64,000 nucleotides of DNA from Capronia americana (Eukaryota > Ascomycota > Eurotiomycetes > Chaetothyriales > Herpotrichiellaceae). The stretch is taken from assembly GCA_016110215.1 (NCBI GenBank), contig JADWQD010000025.1, forward strand, positions 124,001 through 188,000. The letters are read 5' to 3'. A model generated the notes under the pieces. The model was not told the origin of the DNA and made no database searches. It was given only the letters and a program-made list of their open reading frames with translations. Made by a program: the position numbers and the translations under genes. This document shows positions 53,741-64,000 of this stretch, one piece after another. Position 1 is the stretch's first letter. Each line of letters begins with the position of its first letter.

Positions 53741-56476
53741 TCAAATGAATAGGTCGTCCCGTTTTTGCACTTCCGCGTTGGTCAATCTCCCGCAAAGGCT
53801 GAGCAATGACACGGTCTCTGTCGTGGCGAACCAATTGAGGGCGTCAATCAGGATCTTCAGGTGCCGGTTGAAATGCTCCTCGTATTTCCTGATCGACTCT
53901 TCTATCCTCTTCATCCGTGCTGGGTCGGTCGGCGCGGGAGGCGGTGTCGCGGCTCCAGGCTTGGCCGGTTTCATTTGAATGCTCGTATCGGCCTCGTAGA
54001 TGGACTTTGTGACGTGCTCGACGTAGGAAGCAAACATCCCGCAGCCGGTCATGAGCTTCGTGTGTAGTCGGAGCAGTTTAGCCTGCGTCAGGCCCAGGTC
54101 TTTCATACACGAATCCAGCATGTCGACGTGATCTTGCATCAACTCATCGACAGTCGGCTTGGCCTTGGGGTTGAGCCCGGGCCTCATATCCTCGGTGTCG
54201 TCTCGCTCGGCATCATCCACCTTTTTCATGAGCTTTTGCCAATTCGGCTCCAGGACTTCCGCCGTGGCGAAAAAGAGCATTTGCTGGACAAAGACGAGCA
54301 TTCTGGATCGGAGCGTCCATACGCGCCGCTTCCAAAGTTCAAACTTCTTGTCCGAGGATTTGTGGATCCAGGCTTTCTCCTTTGTGTGAGTAGACCAGCA
54401 ACCCACCAGCTGAGTTTCGAGATGACGAAGCGCGAGGGTATATCGGAAGATGAGTTGATACCGTTTCACCGTCTTACGACTGATGATCAGGGACAAGGGG
54501 AAGGGCACTTGGTAATCGAGCTCTAGTGCGTCGAATCCGATGATGTCCTTCTCCTTCTCCTCCTCCCTTTTCTTCTCTTCCTTCAATTTCTCCGTTGTGG
54601 AGGCCTGCGAAGCTGCAGGTGTTTTGTATTGGTCGATCACCGAATCTGGGTTGTCCTGGTCCATGCCTTGCACGTTGACAACCTTGATTAACCATTGCGT
54701 CAATCCGACAGAGTTCATCTCCACCTTCACATCCTCTTTGAACGGGTCGGCAACTGCGATACTCCCTGGCTGATGGAGCACGAGATCCAGCAACGACTGT
54801 AGCTTGCCAACATTGACGTCCCGGTGCTTTTTTCGCAACTCTGAATCGCTGAGTTCAAGGAAATAGAGAAAGAACTCTGCCCGGTCTAGGAAGAAGTAGT
54901 GCTTCAGCGACCGTAGTCGACTTCGAAGAGAGTTCTTGGTCAAAAGGAGGTGTAGCAGCTCCTTGTTAGCGAAGGAATAAGCATTGTTGACATTGTCGAG
55001 AAACCTTGGGTCGTCGAATGTCGCCGGGGTATCAACGATCTTGCTGCTGATGTTCACACCCCCACACTCGCGGACGACATTCAGATACTTCCCCGCTAAG
55101 AGGACTTTCTCTCGCATGGCGTCTAGTTGTGGCGGTACCTCTTTCTCTCTGATGTAATATCGCTTCTCCCAGTACTCATCTGTATAGTCCTCATCAAGTC
55201 GTTCCCGCTTAATACTCGCCCGTTCACCAATCAGAAATTCCGAGTGCGGATCGTTGATGCCTCCACGGTGAAGCCATTCGTTAAGCATCACCATGTAGGG
55301 CCTACTAGACTCTCGGAGAAGCATCTCTAGGATTGATCTTGCGGCAGGGTCGCCCGAGAAGGTGGACAATCGGGTTGTCAGTAACCCTAGAACATTGCCG
55401 CCTATGCATCGTTTCTTGCTGAGACTGCCCGGTAGCAGATCTCCGCCTTCCTTGAGCCGCTCAATGATGTTGTCCGCATCAAAGTCGTCGATGGAATCGT
55501 CGATATCTTCTTCCAGGAGGGAATTCTTCTTTAAAAGTTCTTGGGCTAGCGAATATAACTGAGCCAGACACTGCGCGGTAGGGATGATGGCGATATGCAT
55601 CTGGTGCAATGTAAACTTCGGATCTGTGAGCACCTTCGTCTCCAGCTGAGCAATCAATATAAGGTAGTCCTTGAGTAGCTTCCGGATTGCTGCACAGAGA
55701 GCGTGATTGACCGAACCAAATTCCTCACGACTCTGCACCTCGATGAAGGCCTCGATGGCGCAATGATGCGTGGCCATGGAAAGCATCGACGTTGTCAGAT
55801 CCCGCAAGCTAGGGTCAAGGCCGGGAAGGGGATGGAAGGAAGGCCCATTGAGGCGGTGTTTTTCTTCCGCCGGGTCGTAGCTGTCGTGGAACCGCACGTA
55901 CTGTCCTTCGAAGCCCATAAACACGTAGAGTAGATCATCCAGTAGTGCATGTTCTTGCTCCTGCATGGACAGATTATCGAGAGGGAGAGGGCCAAGATCT
56001 GCAGGAGCATGGCGCGACAAAGGCGGCACCGTAACTCTCACAGCAAGCGGTGCAGAAGAATGAGGGATGAGCGATACTGAAGGTGCCCATGGTGGGGGAG
56101 GCGTGCCGGCGTCTTCTTGTGGCTGCTTAAGCACAGGACTGACCACACTCCGCCTAACAGCATGATTCCGGCCGCCAGTATTCGACGGCTCCTTCTTTGG
56201 ACTTCTCCTCGTGTATATCGTCTCGGTTGTCGTAATGGTTGACTTCTCCCTTCGTCTGTGTTCAAGTCCGCTCAGCCGCTTCTCGGTATTCGAGGCCACG
56301 TGTGTTCCGTACACCGGATCGCCAAAGCCATCTGGCAGGACTGGAGAGCCGGGATCGCGGGCAAATGGTCGCTCGTCCCTGGTGGCTCTGCTCGAGTTGA
56401 CACGCGTGGTGCCATTCGAAAACTGGGCGCTTCTTCGATCAGTAGCCGAAGCGCTTCTGTAGTGGAGGGAGGTCAT
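53741..56476 (-). CDS. Gamma-tubulin complex component GCP2 (Spc97 family)
   Basis: Microtubule-nucleation subunit at the spindle pole body, single exon, 911 residues. About 150 N-terminal residues are Arg/Ser/Pro-rich and disordered. The GRIP1 domain starts with EQEHALLDDLLYVFMGFEGQYVRF, the motif that separates GCP2 from GCP3. Further blocks: YLILIAQLETKVL, RPYMVMLNEWLHRGGINDPHSEF, VPPQLDAMREKVLLAGKYLNVVRECGG. GRIP2 includes SLRSRLRSLKHYFFLDRAEFFLYF, DYQVPFPLSLIISRKTVKRYQLIFRY and the C-terminal SYVEHVTKSIYE. A second ATG frame a few bases upstream (MTAYEYDLPPLQ) is out of frame and short. Confidence 0.94.
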   Translation of the reverse strand: MTSLHYRSASATDRRSAQFSNGTTRVNSSRATRDERPFARDPGSPVLPDGFGDPVYGTHVASNTEKRLSGLEHRRREKSTITTTETIYTRRSPKKEPSNTGGRNHAVRRSVVSPVLKQPQEDAGTPPPPWAPSVSLIPHSSAPLAVRVTVPPLSRHAPADLGPLPLDNLSMQEQEHALLDDLLYVFMGFEGQYVRFHDSYDPAEEKHRLNGPSFHPLPGLDPSLRDLTTSMLSMATHHCAIEAFIEVQSREEFGSVNHALCAAIRKLLKDYLILIAQLETKVLTDPKFTLHQMHIAIIPTAQCLAQLYSLAQELLKKNSLLEEDIDDSIDDFDADNIIERLKEGGDLLPGSLSKKRCIGGNVLGLLTTRLSTFSGDPAARSILEMLLRESSRPYMVMLNEWLHRGGINDPHSEFLIGERASIKRERLDEDYTDEYWEKRYYIREKEVPPQLDAMREKVLLAGKYLNVVRECGGVNISSKIVDTPATFDDPRFLDNVNNAYSFANKELLHLLLTKNSLRSRLRSLKHYFFLDRAEFFLYFLELSDSELRKKHRDVNVGKLQSLLDLVLHQPGSIAVADPFKEDVKVEMNSVGLTQWLIKVVNVQGMDQDNPDSVIDQYKTPAASQASTTEKLKEEKKREEEKEKDIIGFDALELDYQVPFPLSLIISRKTVKRYQLIFRYTLALRHLETQLVGCWSTHTKEKAWIHKSSDKKFELWKRRVWTLRSRMLVFVQQMLFFATAEVLEPNWQKLMKKVDDAERDDTEDMRPGLNPKAKPTVDELMQDHVDMLDSCMKDLGLTQAKLLRLHTKLMTGCGMFASYVEHVTKSIYEADTSIQMKPAKPGAATPPPAPTDPARMKRIEESIRKYEEHFNRHLKILIDALNWFATTETVSLLSLCGRLTNAEVQKRDDLFI

Positions 56477-56813
56477 ATTCGTAGGCGGTCATGGTCGTCG
56501 CGGGAGAGTGTGCTCGAAAAGACAGCCACGACTCATGTGGTGGGGAGCGGTTGTTGGTCAGTGGCAGCGGGAGCGACAGCGGAGCGCGTCGCGGTGGTCG
56601 ACGAGGCTGAAAAGCTTGGCAGTAGAGCGAGTCGCAAGGCTGAACTGTATTGCGCATCCCAAGCTTGCCTGCCCTCCAAAGCCACCAACCTCGTTTGCAA
56701 CATCTGGTGCTCCGCGAGACCCAACTTGGTCCTTACTACCCTCGAAGTCACGATACACCCTATCGTACTACCTTTTTTCTCTCCCAGACCGTCCTCCTGC
56801 TCCAGTTCCCACG
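56477..56813. promoter_or_regulatory. Bidirectional promoter of GCP2 and PUP2
   Basis: 337 bases between divergent start codons of two housekeeping genes. A pyrimidine-rich stretch directly precedes the PUP2 ATG. Reading frames inside are shadows. Confidence 0.55.
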
Positions 56814-57701
56814 ATGTTTATTGCAAGGTCGGAATACGATCGAGGGATCAAGTGAGCGGCTTCACACCTACCCCCCAAAATATCGAGCTAACATAGCTCA
56901 GCACCTTCTCCCCTGAGGGCCGTCTGTTCCAGGTCGAATACTCCTTAGAGGCCATCAAGCTTGGGTCGACAGCCATTGGAGTACGGCCAATGCTAGTCTC
57001 CTGCGGAATCGAAGACTGACACGTCTAGGTTGCTACATCGCATGGCGTCCTGCTCGGTGTCGAAAAGCGCGTCACGTCCCCCCTACTCGTCTCATCCAGC
57101 ATAGAGAAAATCGTGGAGATTGACAGACACATTGGCTGCGCCATGTCCGGCCTTCAAGCAGATGCACGGAGTATGATCGAGCACGCTCGTGTCGAATCGC
57201 AGAACCATGCCTTCAACTTCAACGAGAAGCTCGGTGTGGAGAGCTGTACTCAGGCGATTTGCGATCTGGCATTGAGGTTTGGCGAAGGAGCACAGGGAGA
57301 GGAGTCCATCATGAGCCGTCCGTTTGGTGTTGCTCTGTTGATTGCAGGCTGGGACGAGGACCAAGGGCCCCAGTTGTGAGCACATGCCGCAGTTGGAGAG
57401 TATATCACCTGCTGACGCGTGCAGATACCATGCAGAACCGTCAGGCACCTTCTACCGTTACGACGCAAAGGCGATTGGATCCGGCAGCGAAGGCGCCCAA
57501 GCGGAACTACAATCAGAATACCACAGATCCCTCACCTTGGAAGAGGCCGAGACCCTCGTCTTGAAGACGCTAAAGCAGGTCATGGAGGAAAAGCTGGATT
57601 CAAAGAACGTACAATTGGCGAGCGTCACCCGCGAGAATGGCTTCCGAATCTATTCCGACGAGCAAATGAGCACCGTTGTCGCCAGGCTGGAGGGCGATTA
57701 G
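56814..57701 (+). CDS. PUP2: 20S proteasome subunit alpha type-5 (PUP2)
   Basis: Alpha5 subunit of the 20S proteasome, 246 residues. Exons 56814-56851, 56902-56980, 57029-57375 and 57425-57701; phases close exactly. The start [12 protein letters not shown] followed after splicing by [20 protein letters not shown] is the alpha-subunit N-terminal signature in its alpha5 form. Other markers: [68 protein letters not shown]. The end reads [18 protein letters not shown]. The acceptor of intron 1 is taken as CTCAG, which restores the expected Asn-Thr-Phe-Ser-Pro. There is no catalytic threonine, as expected for an alpha subunit. Confidence 0.96.
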
Positions 57702-57949
57702 ACTCCCGTATGGAAGCGCATGTAATATCATGTGCATCGTTTGGCGTCAGGCGTGGACAAAAAACATCATGCTCAACGCATCGCGTGGGCATGGGCATCC
57801 CAATTGAAGACATTTCGACCACTCCTGACATCCTTTTCACACACTGCAAATGATCGATTGATGCTCCACTAATGAGTTTTATTTTAGATCTATGGCCGGC
57901 TGCATGTGGACAAATCGCCTCAGGTGGCCACGTCTCGTCTCTAATCTAT

Positions 57950-59282
57950 TTACTCGGTAGGACGCTCGGCTTGAGGAGTGATGCGGGCAATGTGTCGTCG
58001 CTGGCCATCTTGCCAATCGATCAGGGCGGAGTGCGTGGTGACCTGTTCGTTGTCAGCACGCTTCAGACAAGGAATCAAATCTCGACTTACGCGGTTGTCC
58101 CAGACCACCACAGTATTTGGCCGCCATCTAACACGGGCTTGAATGTCTTGGCTCCACGCGATGTGTTCATACAGGAATTTCAAGAGGTAATCGCTTTCCT
58201 CTTGCTTGAAGCCCACGATATACCTGGTGAACTGGGGGTTGACAAACAGAGCTTTCTCTCCAGTGGCCGGATGAGTCCGCACGATGGGATGGATCGATCT
58301 ATTTTCTGTCAGTGACTCCCCAGGCTCAAGCGGGCCACGAAACCTACGAAACTGGGGCGCGGCGAAAGATGCTTCCACGGTTTTTGGCCGCGGTGGCTTG
58401 CTCATAGCCAGAGTGGACAGCCTGAAGTCCTGCAAGCCGTTCCTGGAAAGCGGGAGAAAGCCTCTCATATGCTTTGGCCATGTTGCAGAACAAGGTGTCG
58501 CCGCCTGCTTCTGGGATATCGAGGGCGTAAAGGAAAGTCGTCCCGGGAGGCTGGTTCTCGTAGGTGACATCGCTGTGCCACGCGATCGAGTTGGTTCGGC
58601 TGTTCAAGAAATCGGCAAAGGTCTTGTCGTCGGCGGCCCGGTGGACAAGGTGGACCTCTGGGAATCCTTCAGGAGCTCCGCTGCAACAAAGGTCAGATTT
58701 GCGAGATTCAATCAACCCAGGCTGGTCGAACGTACCTGGTGGGATGGATGTGCAGTCTTCCGAAGTATCGTCCAAATTCCAAGGCCTGTTCGATGGGGAG
58801 GGAAGCAAAGTCCTGGTCGCGGAACGCAACGACCTTCTTCTGGGCCACCAGAAGGGCCAACTCGTCCTTGCCCTTGTCGTCGAGTTGCGAGAGCTGGACG
58901 CCCGTGACCTCTGCGCCGATCGACGCGGTGATGTCTTCCAGCTTGCTTCCGGCCTTGAGGAGGTTCTTGAACGAGGGGTCTGCATCTTTGCCGTGCTCGT
59001 AGTGCTCAAAGGGCTCCAATGGCTTATATATCTCGCCCTTTTCGTTATCCTGTCGTCAATTTGTCAGAATAGACGTCAAGATGATGCCGACATGACACCG
59101 AATCCAACAGGTATTCAGAGCACCAAACTACTTACCCAAACAGGAAGATAATGTGGGAAGCTGGCGGCAGCAAACTTGCCCGTGCCGGTCAATTCCTTTT
59201 CCTTCTCGTACCTCACAGTCTGGATATCCTTGTAGGCGCCAACCGAGCCCGAGGGCGCCGGAGGGACGGACGCGGTGGCCAT
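57950..59282 (-). CDS. TauD/JLP1-type 2-oxoglutarate-dependent dioxygenase
   Basis: Fe(II)/2-oxoglutarate dioxygenase of the sulfonate/taurine (TauD, yeast JLP1) family, 364 residues. Five exons: 59282-59136, 59049-58736, 58680-58348, 58298-58091 and 58042-57950. The iron triad is visible as His189-x-Asp191 (WHSDVTYE) and His338 (VTTHSAL), with the 2-oxoglutarate-binding Arg354 (HIARIT). Other blocks: VTGVQLSQLDDKGKDELALLVAQ, VVAFRDQDF, GRYFGRLHIHPTSGAPEG, ALDIPEAGGDTLFCNM, EKALFVNPQFTR. These sit at family-typical positions, and each splice joins conserved blocks in phase. Fungal relatives are annotated as alpha-ketoglutarate-dependent sulfonate or taurine dioxygenases. Exact substrate is uncertain, and control by sulfur limitation is likely but not visible. 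Confidence 0.93.
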
Positions 59283-60404
59283 GTTCGGCAATTATCTTTA
59301 CTTAGCACAGTTCAAAGATGTGACAAAAGAACGAGTGAATGGAGTTGTACAGTACACGGTTACACGGTACACACTAGACACAAGACAGTCGAAACCAAGG
59401 TTGGAAGTAGGACGGCCGTGATTTATACCACGCCATGGATAATCGGCACGATCAGCGTCCCAGCGTGCGAAGTTGTACGTGCTCTTGCGCCATTCTCCAA
59501 ATCTTGGGACTGGGACTGGGATTTTCCTCGTGCTCCCTCATCAAATGGACGGGATGGGCTGGATTGGATTCCTTTCGAACTTTCTTCCCACCATCGGAAT
59601 CATCAATCAACCCCGCAGGTCAGGCCAGGCCAACGTCCGCGGCGCGCCCAGAAATGAGCGTGTGTTGCGTGTGTGCGCTTCTCCGATGACGGCGACATGA
59701 AAAAAAAATACACACAAGGAGACAATCGGCCGTCTTCTGTTGGTTCTCACATGGCTGATGCGCGACCCAGCAGCATCACGCTCAGTGGTGAGTGGGCGAG
59801 GTGCACCGCTCACGAATTCTCGCTTCATATTGCGTGATCGCTGAAGTGGGAAGGTCGAGGGGGGCAGCCACAGTATCACAAATCAATCAATCAATACGGA
59901 CCGATGAAACACCGTCTCAGTATTTATTCCGTTGCTGATAAGCCGGGATTCACCAATTACAAGCGCATGTGACTTCAACGAACAAAAAACACAGCGTGGT
60001 TCGGCCATGTGGGATGCGAAAGGTCGCCCTCGTGGTTCAGGCTCAAGTCCCACTACGCCTACGTACTGGATCGAGAGAGGTGTCTTTGGTGGTCGACGGC
60101 CTATCGTTTGGCTGCTTGGGTGTTTCTCGAGTCCTCGGCCATACTACTTGTCCACAGCTTTCACCGGGCACTTGTAGATATGGCGTTGCTGGGGACGACT
60201 ACACGCCGGATTCTCTCTCTCCAGCCAACCGCCACCCAACCCGCTTTTCGCAAGGCTCACGGTGGGCATCATCGTTTCTGACTTGGCTCCTTCACACTTC
60301 GGTCTGGCGTTGGCGGCCAGAACAATTGCAGTGCGTTCTCTCCCTCGCCAAAGCCGACCTGTCCAGCGACGAATCCGAGCGCCAGTCTCTGATCCGAGCA
60401 CTCT
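59283..60404. other. Intergenic, 1.1 kb
   Basis: Upstream region of the dioxygenase gene and 3' flank of the GIT1-like gene. It contains an A10 run near 59700 and a short ATCA repeat near 59881-59893. Plus-strand frames of 80-150 codons (59932-60421) show no domain and are not called. Confidence 0.5.
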
Positions 60405-62172
60405 TTAAGATGTCCGAGTGAGCGCATGCTTGAACAGTCCTGACGGGTCTCTGCTCTCGTTGTCACCCCAATTCGCTTGCCAGCCATTCTCAGCTAGGTA
60501 AGCCTTCCATTTCCCATCCTCGTCGTCCAGGTGCTTGTCGACATCCTCGAGACCGAAGTATGCAATGATCGCTCCCAGAATGGCGAAGCACGATCCAACC
60601 AAGAAGGCGACCTGATTGCCTTTGTCCGGGTTGTCCGTGTATGCATTCAGAATGGCCACGAAAACCTACGCCGAGTCAGAGGTCAAGCGGGACCAGTGGG
60701 GTCAATCTTCATACCTGTGTGCCAATGGCAGCTCCAGCCTTGGACCAAGCTCCAATGAACCCGACAGTGTGGCCTCGGACTGAGGTAGGGAATGGCTCGG
60801 AAGCGCAGATGGCCACAGTGCTGGCAAGACACGTCAGTTCCATTACCGGTAAGAAGCCTGACACTCACCTGCCGGGACCGACCTCTCCGAGGGTCAGGAA
60901 GATTCCGTACATGACGACGAAGAGAGGGAAAACTGTCAGAATCTGCTTGTTAGCACCACCCAGGATGAACCCGAGGATCCCTTGCAGGAAAAATCCAAGA
61001 GCCATGGTCTTCCTTCGTCCGATCCTGTCGGAAAGCAGACCGCCAATAAAGGCTCCAGGGATGTAAAAGGCATTAATGACGACGCCCCATCCCAAAGTTT
61101 TGATCATCGAGCTATTCGGGTTGACACGGGACACAATGGTCGAACTGAAGATACCGAAAGGGATACTGATCCAGTTGTAGAGAAACCAGGTCGCAGCACC
61201 CGCCGCAAGACGTCGCGTATACCTTTTGCCAATGAGGAGATAGGGGACCTTTTGCTTCCGCATACTCGACTTGCGGTACGCCGACGACACAGCCATTCGC
61301 AGACGGAACCCGAAGATCGACAGTGGCGGAATGAGACCGAGGCCGAAGGACAATCGCCAGACCAACTCGTACTGGCTCTCCTTCTGATGGGTGCAAAGCA
61401 GGAGGAGGAGGGGCACCAAAGCACCAAAGCAGTAGCCCAAGGACGCCGACAAGTCACCGACGAGAGCAAACATGAAGCCTCGTGTTTTCCGGTATTGAGC
61501 GCCTTCGTCGGATGCCTCCAGTGCACCGGCGACTGAACTAAAGCGTCAATAATTCCACAGGCTGATCAGTCAGACCGTTGGAAGGACTTACAGGAGACAG
61601 GATACTCTCCACCTGCACCCACACCGGCGATTCCTCGACCGATCACCAGCATCCACAGAAGACCAGTATGGTCCTTACCGCTTGCCGCCGTACTTAGGAC
61701 GATCCCGAGAGTCAGGAGGATGGTTGTTGCGACGGCACCCGTCTTGCGACCGAGCTGGTCGGCGACGAAGCCGAAAAGCAGCATGCCGACAATCATACCC
61801 ACCAAGAAGGCGTTGGACAGACGAGAAGCCATGGACGAGGTCAACGCCTCCGGGTAGATGACTGCGAAGAGAAGCTCGACATTACCAATGACTGAGGCGT
61901 TGCTGGGAGATGGTGAGTACTCCCACCTCGCCGGCTCGATAGGTCAAGGGCACTTACTATCCGTCCGAGCCGACTGCCAGACCGGCAAAGACCATCATCA
62001 GATAGACGGCGACTTTGCTGTAATACTTCTCGTCGATTTTTTGCACTTCACCGGTCTCGACGTCGCTCCCATGGGAAGCCACGACGACCACCGTGGCCGC
62101 CTTGTCCTTATTGTCTCCATCTTGAGGGGTCGCTTTGTTCGAAACCTCGGCCTCGATGGTGTCAATCGCCAT
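60405..62172 (-). CDS. GIT1-like MFS phosphate/phospholipid-headgroup transporter
   Basis: Twelve-helix MFS transporter similar to yeast Git1 (glycerophosphoinositol/glycerophosphodiester and phosphate uptake), 518 residues. Five exons: 62172-61958, 61902-61592, 61532-60869, 60820-60715 and 60665-60405, phases consistent. The cytosolic N-terminus is acidic. Helix 1 has YYSKVAVYLMMVFAGLAVGSDGYNASVIGNV, typical of the Git1 branch. MFS signatures: FVADQLGRKTGA, IGRGIAGVGAGGEYPVS, LLSDRIGRRKTM, LTLGEVGPGS, GHTVGFIGAWSKAGAAIGT. The charged C-terminal tail ends in RDPSGLFKHALTRTS. Its transport substrate is a guess from similarity; other Git1-branch members carry phosphate or organic phosphates. 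Confidence 0.9.
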
Positions 62173-62724
62173 GGCTGCTCCGCTAGGATACCTCAGGAGT
62201 GGAAGGAAGGAGGGTATGCAAAATGTCACGCTTTGCAGGAACTAACCCATCTTATTACTTAAGAGGCAGGGTCATAGCCGGGCAGATGATCTTCACGGCT
62301 ATACCCCTGGTTGACAATGTAGGTTCAGTCAAGATGGACTCACCCGGCCCAATTCCGGCCTCTAGGATTGGCCGCATCCTAATCTAAACCTTCTCCACGC
62401 CTCGACGACTACAAGGATTGCAACATGGGATGGACTGCGATTCGACTATAACCGAGACCATGTGCCGCAATCCTGCGGCGATCATGGCTTCATTCACGGG
62501 GGTGAGGAGACGGCGAACGGAGTTGCCCACTGATACCAACTACTACCGTGACAGCTCTAAGAGGGATCAGTCAATCCCAGGCGGGAAATTCCTACCATGC
62601 ATGGAATGAGGATCCAACGGTGCCGACGTGCCGGGGTCGAAGGATTCGAAATTCCAGGATTTAGGCGCCTGAGAGCCCTGTTCTTATCGCCCGCAGTGGC
62701 AGCAGCCTTGAGACGAACAGCAAG
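62173..62724. promoter_or_regulatory. Divergent promoter between GIT1-like and CocE-family genes
   Basis: 552 bases between divergent start codons. A pyrimidine/purine mix without a recognised gene. Confidence 0.5.
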
Positions 62725-64000
62725 ATGGCGTCAGGTCCAGTGCCGATAGATGTCGTCGAGCATATTCCGATTGCCCTCTCGGACGGAGTCGTTCTCTCGG
62801 CCAAAGTATGGCGACCGGTTGACGCCGCCAGCAACCCAGTCCCTGCCATTCTCGAGTATCTGCCCTACCGCAAACGAGACTACACGGCTCCTCGAGATGC
62901 GCTCAACCACCCGTATGTGGCTTCTCATGGGTATGCGTGCGTCCGCGTGGACATGCGCGGCTCCGGCGACTCGGACGGTCTCTTGCTCGGGGAATACCTT
63001 AAGCAGGAGCAGGACGATGCCCTGGAAGTGCTTAGATGGATCGCCGCCCAAAGTTGGTGCACTGGGTCGATAGGGATGATCGGCATCTCATGGGGTGGCT
63101 TCAATGGCCTACAGGTCGCCGCTCGTCGACCGCCAGAGCTCAAGGCCATCGTGACCATGTGCTCCACGGACGAGCGTTACGGCGACGACATTCACTACAT
63201 GGGTGGTTGCCAGCTTGTCGACAACTTTCTATGGGGTGCCACCATGTTCGCCATGAACCCTCTACCGCCCGATCCTGCTCAAGTCGGTGATAAGTGGCGA
63301 GAACTCTGGTTGGCTCGCCTAGAGGCTGGCGGTCTGTACATGGTCGATTGGCACGAACACCAGCGCCGGGACGAGTTTTGGAAGCACGGTTCCATCTGCG
63401 AAAACTATGGCGACATTCAATGCGCCGTTTATCTGGTGGGCGGATGGATGGATCCTTATTCCAACACGGTCTTCCGAAATCTCCAACACCTGTCTTGTCC
63501 CAAAAAGGCCCTGATCGGTCCATGGGCGCACAAGTATCCAAACTTTGCGGAGCCTGGGCCAGCGATCGGGTTCTTGCAAGAAACGGTGAGATGGTGGGAC
63601 AAGTGGCTGAAGGGCCGTGAGACGGGAGTCATGGAAGAGCCAACCTTTCGTGCCTACATCCAAGACCCAGCACCGCCTAAGACTCACTATAAATTTCGTC
63701 CCGGTCGCTGGGTGGCCGAGAGCGGGTGGCCGAGTGCTGGGGTGACGGCGCGTTCGATGGGTCTGGCAACAGGCCGCCTCACCGACGAGGTCGCCGCCAG
63801 CAAGGAACTTCTGTCAATCTGCTCTCCTCAGACCGTGGGCCTGGCTGGAGGCAGGTGGTGCGTGTTTGGTCTGGATGCCGACGAACCGGGTGACCAGCGT
63901 TTGGAGGCCGGTGGCTCTCTCGTCTTTGACAGCCACGTCTTGACCGAACCCCTGGACCTTCTCGGCCCCGTGGTCGCGCATCTCCGCGTGGCCAGCGACA
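62725..64000 (+). CDS. CocE/NonD family hydrolase (X-Pro dipeptidyl-peptidase-like), 3' end cut by window
   Basis: Serine hydrolase of the CocE/X-Pro dipeptidyl-peptidase S15 family; 425 codons are visible and the frame runs open to the right edge, so the protein is longer (family about 550-650 residues). ATG at 62725. Catalytic triad: Ser122 in GISWGG, Asp243 in GGWMDPYS, His269 in GPWAHKYP. The oxyanion-hole Tyr48 is in EYLPYRKRDY, the motif of cocaine esterase-like members. YACVRVDMRGSGDSDG and the start of the C-terminal jelly-roll domain (LDLLGPVVAHLRVASD) are also present. No signal peptide is seen. It is divergent from the GIT1-like transporter. The natural ester or amide substrate is unknown. 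Confidence 0.93.
   Translation, partial: MASGPVPIDVVEHIPIALSDGVVLSAKVWRPVDAASNPVPAILEYLPYRKRDYTAPRDALNHPYVASHGYACVRVDMRGSGDSDGLLLGEYLKQEQDDALEVLRWIAAQSWCTGSIGMIGISWGGFNGLQVAARRPPELKAIVTMCSTDERYGDDIHYMGGCQLVDNFLWGATMFAMNPLPPDPAQVGDKWRELWLARLEAGGLYMVDWHEHQRRDEFWKHGSICENYGDIQCAVYLVGGWMDPYSNTVFRNLQHLSCPKKALIGPWAHKYPNFAEPGPAIGFLQETVRWWDKWLKGRETGVMEEPTFRAYIQDPAPPKTHYKFRPGRWVAESGWPSAGVTARSMGLATGRLTDEVAASKELLSICSPQTVGLAGGRWCVFGLDADEPGDQRLEAGGSLVFDSHVLTEPLDLLGPVVAHLRVASD

Noticed and set aside
1..64000. Mobile elements, CRISPR arrays, rRNA, centromeric or telomeric repeats
   Set aside because: No long terminal or inverted repeats, transposase or reverse-transcriptase motifs, spaced direct repeats or telomere units were recognised on reading both strands.

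Overview
This window is nuclear chromosomal DNA of a filamentous ascomycete (Pezizomycotina). The evidence is the gene style: genes 0.3-1 kb apart, short introns (mostly 46-110 nt) with GTAAGT/GTATGT-type donors and CTRAC-like branch points, two Zn(II)2Cys6 regulators, and housekeeping genes closest in character to Pezizomycotina. The density of dehydrogenase, transporter and regulator genes would fit a black yeast of the Chaetothyriales, but that placement is an inference I could not test. I find no rRNA, tRNA, CRISPR, insertion sequence or transposon, and no obvious RIP-degraded DNA. Exon boundaries below were worked out by hand from splice motifs, reading-phase arithmetic and family conservation.

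Layout. 0-7 kb: EXPERA/TMEM97-like membrane protein (-), nucleoporin Nup170/Nup155 (-), divergent mitochondrial AIM41/YqeY-like protein (+). 7.7-15 kb: MetE-like zinc methyltransferase domain protein (-), amino-acid permease (-), Rab GDI (-). 16.4-25.5 kb: a metabolic group of pyruvate-decarboxylase-like enzyme (-, with an apparent 1-nt frameshift in exon 1), SDR (-), NmrA-like NAD(P)-binding protein (+) and Zn2Cys6 regulator (+). 25.9-31 kb: mitochondrial ribosomal protein uL29m (-) and condensin SMC2 (+). 31.2-39.5 kb: a divergent pair of triosephosphate-isomerase-like (-) and RpiB/LacAB-like (+) sugar-phosphate isomerases, then a low-complexity protein (-) and a large Zn2Cys6 regulator (-). 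39.5-42.1 kb is a 2.6-kb gap without a convincing gene. 42.1-43.7 kb: rRNA methyltransferase RRP8 (+).

44-53 kb is the most system-like stretch: a C2H2 plus fungal-trans regulator (-), an atypical NAD-dependent epimerase/dehydratase (-), a fumarylacetoacetate-hydrolase-family enzyme (+), an orphan EthD-like protein (-) and a JEN-type carboxylate transporter (+). It reads as a small catabolic module for an organic or sugar acid. 53.7-64 kb: gamma-tubulin complex protein GCP2 (-), proteasome subunit alpha5/PUP2 (+), TauD/JLP1-type dioxygenase (-), a GIT1-like MFS transporter (-) and a CocE/X-Pro-peptidase-family hydrolase (+) that runs off the right edge.

The two most informative observations are the isomerase pair, which matches the two isomerases of the phosphorylated erythritol pathway (Brucella EryH/EryI, Yarrowia EYI1/EYI2), and the uncharacterised 44-53 kb module.
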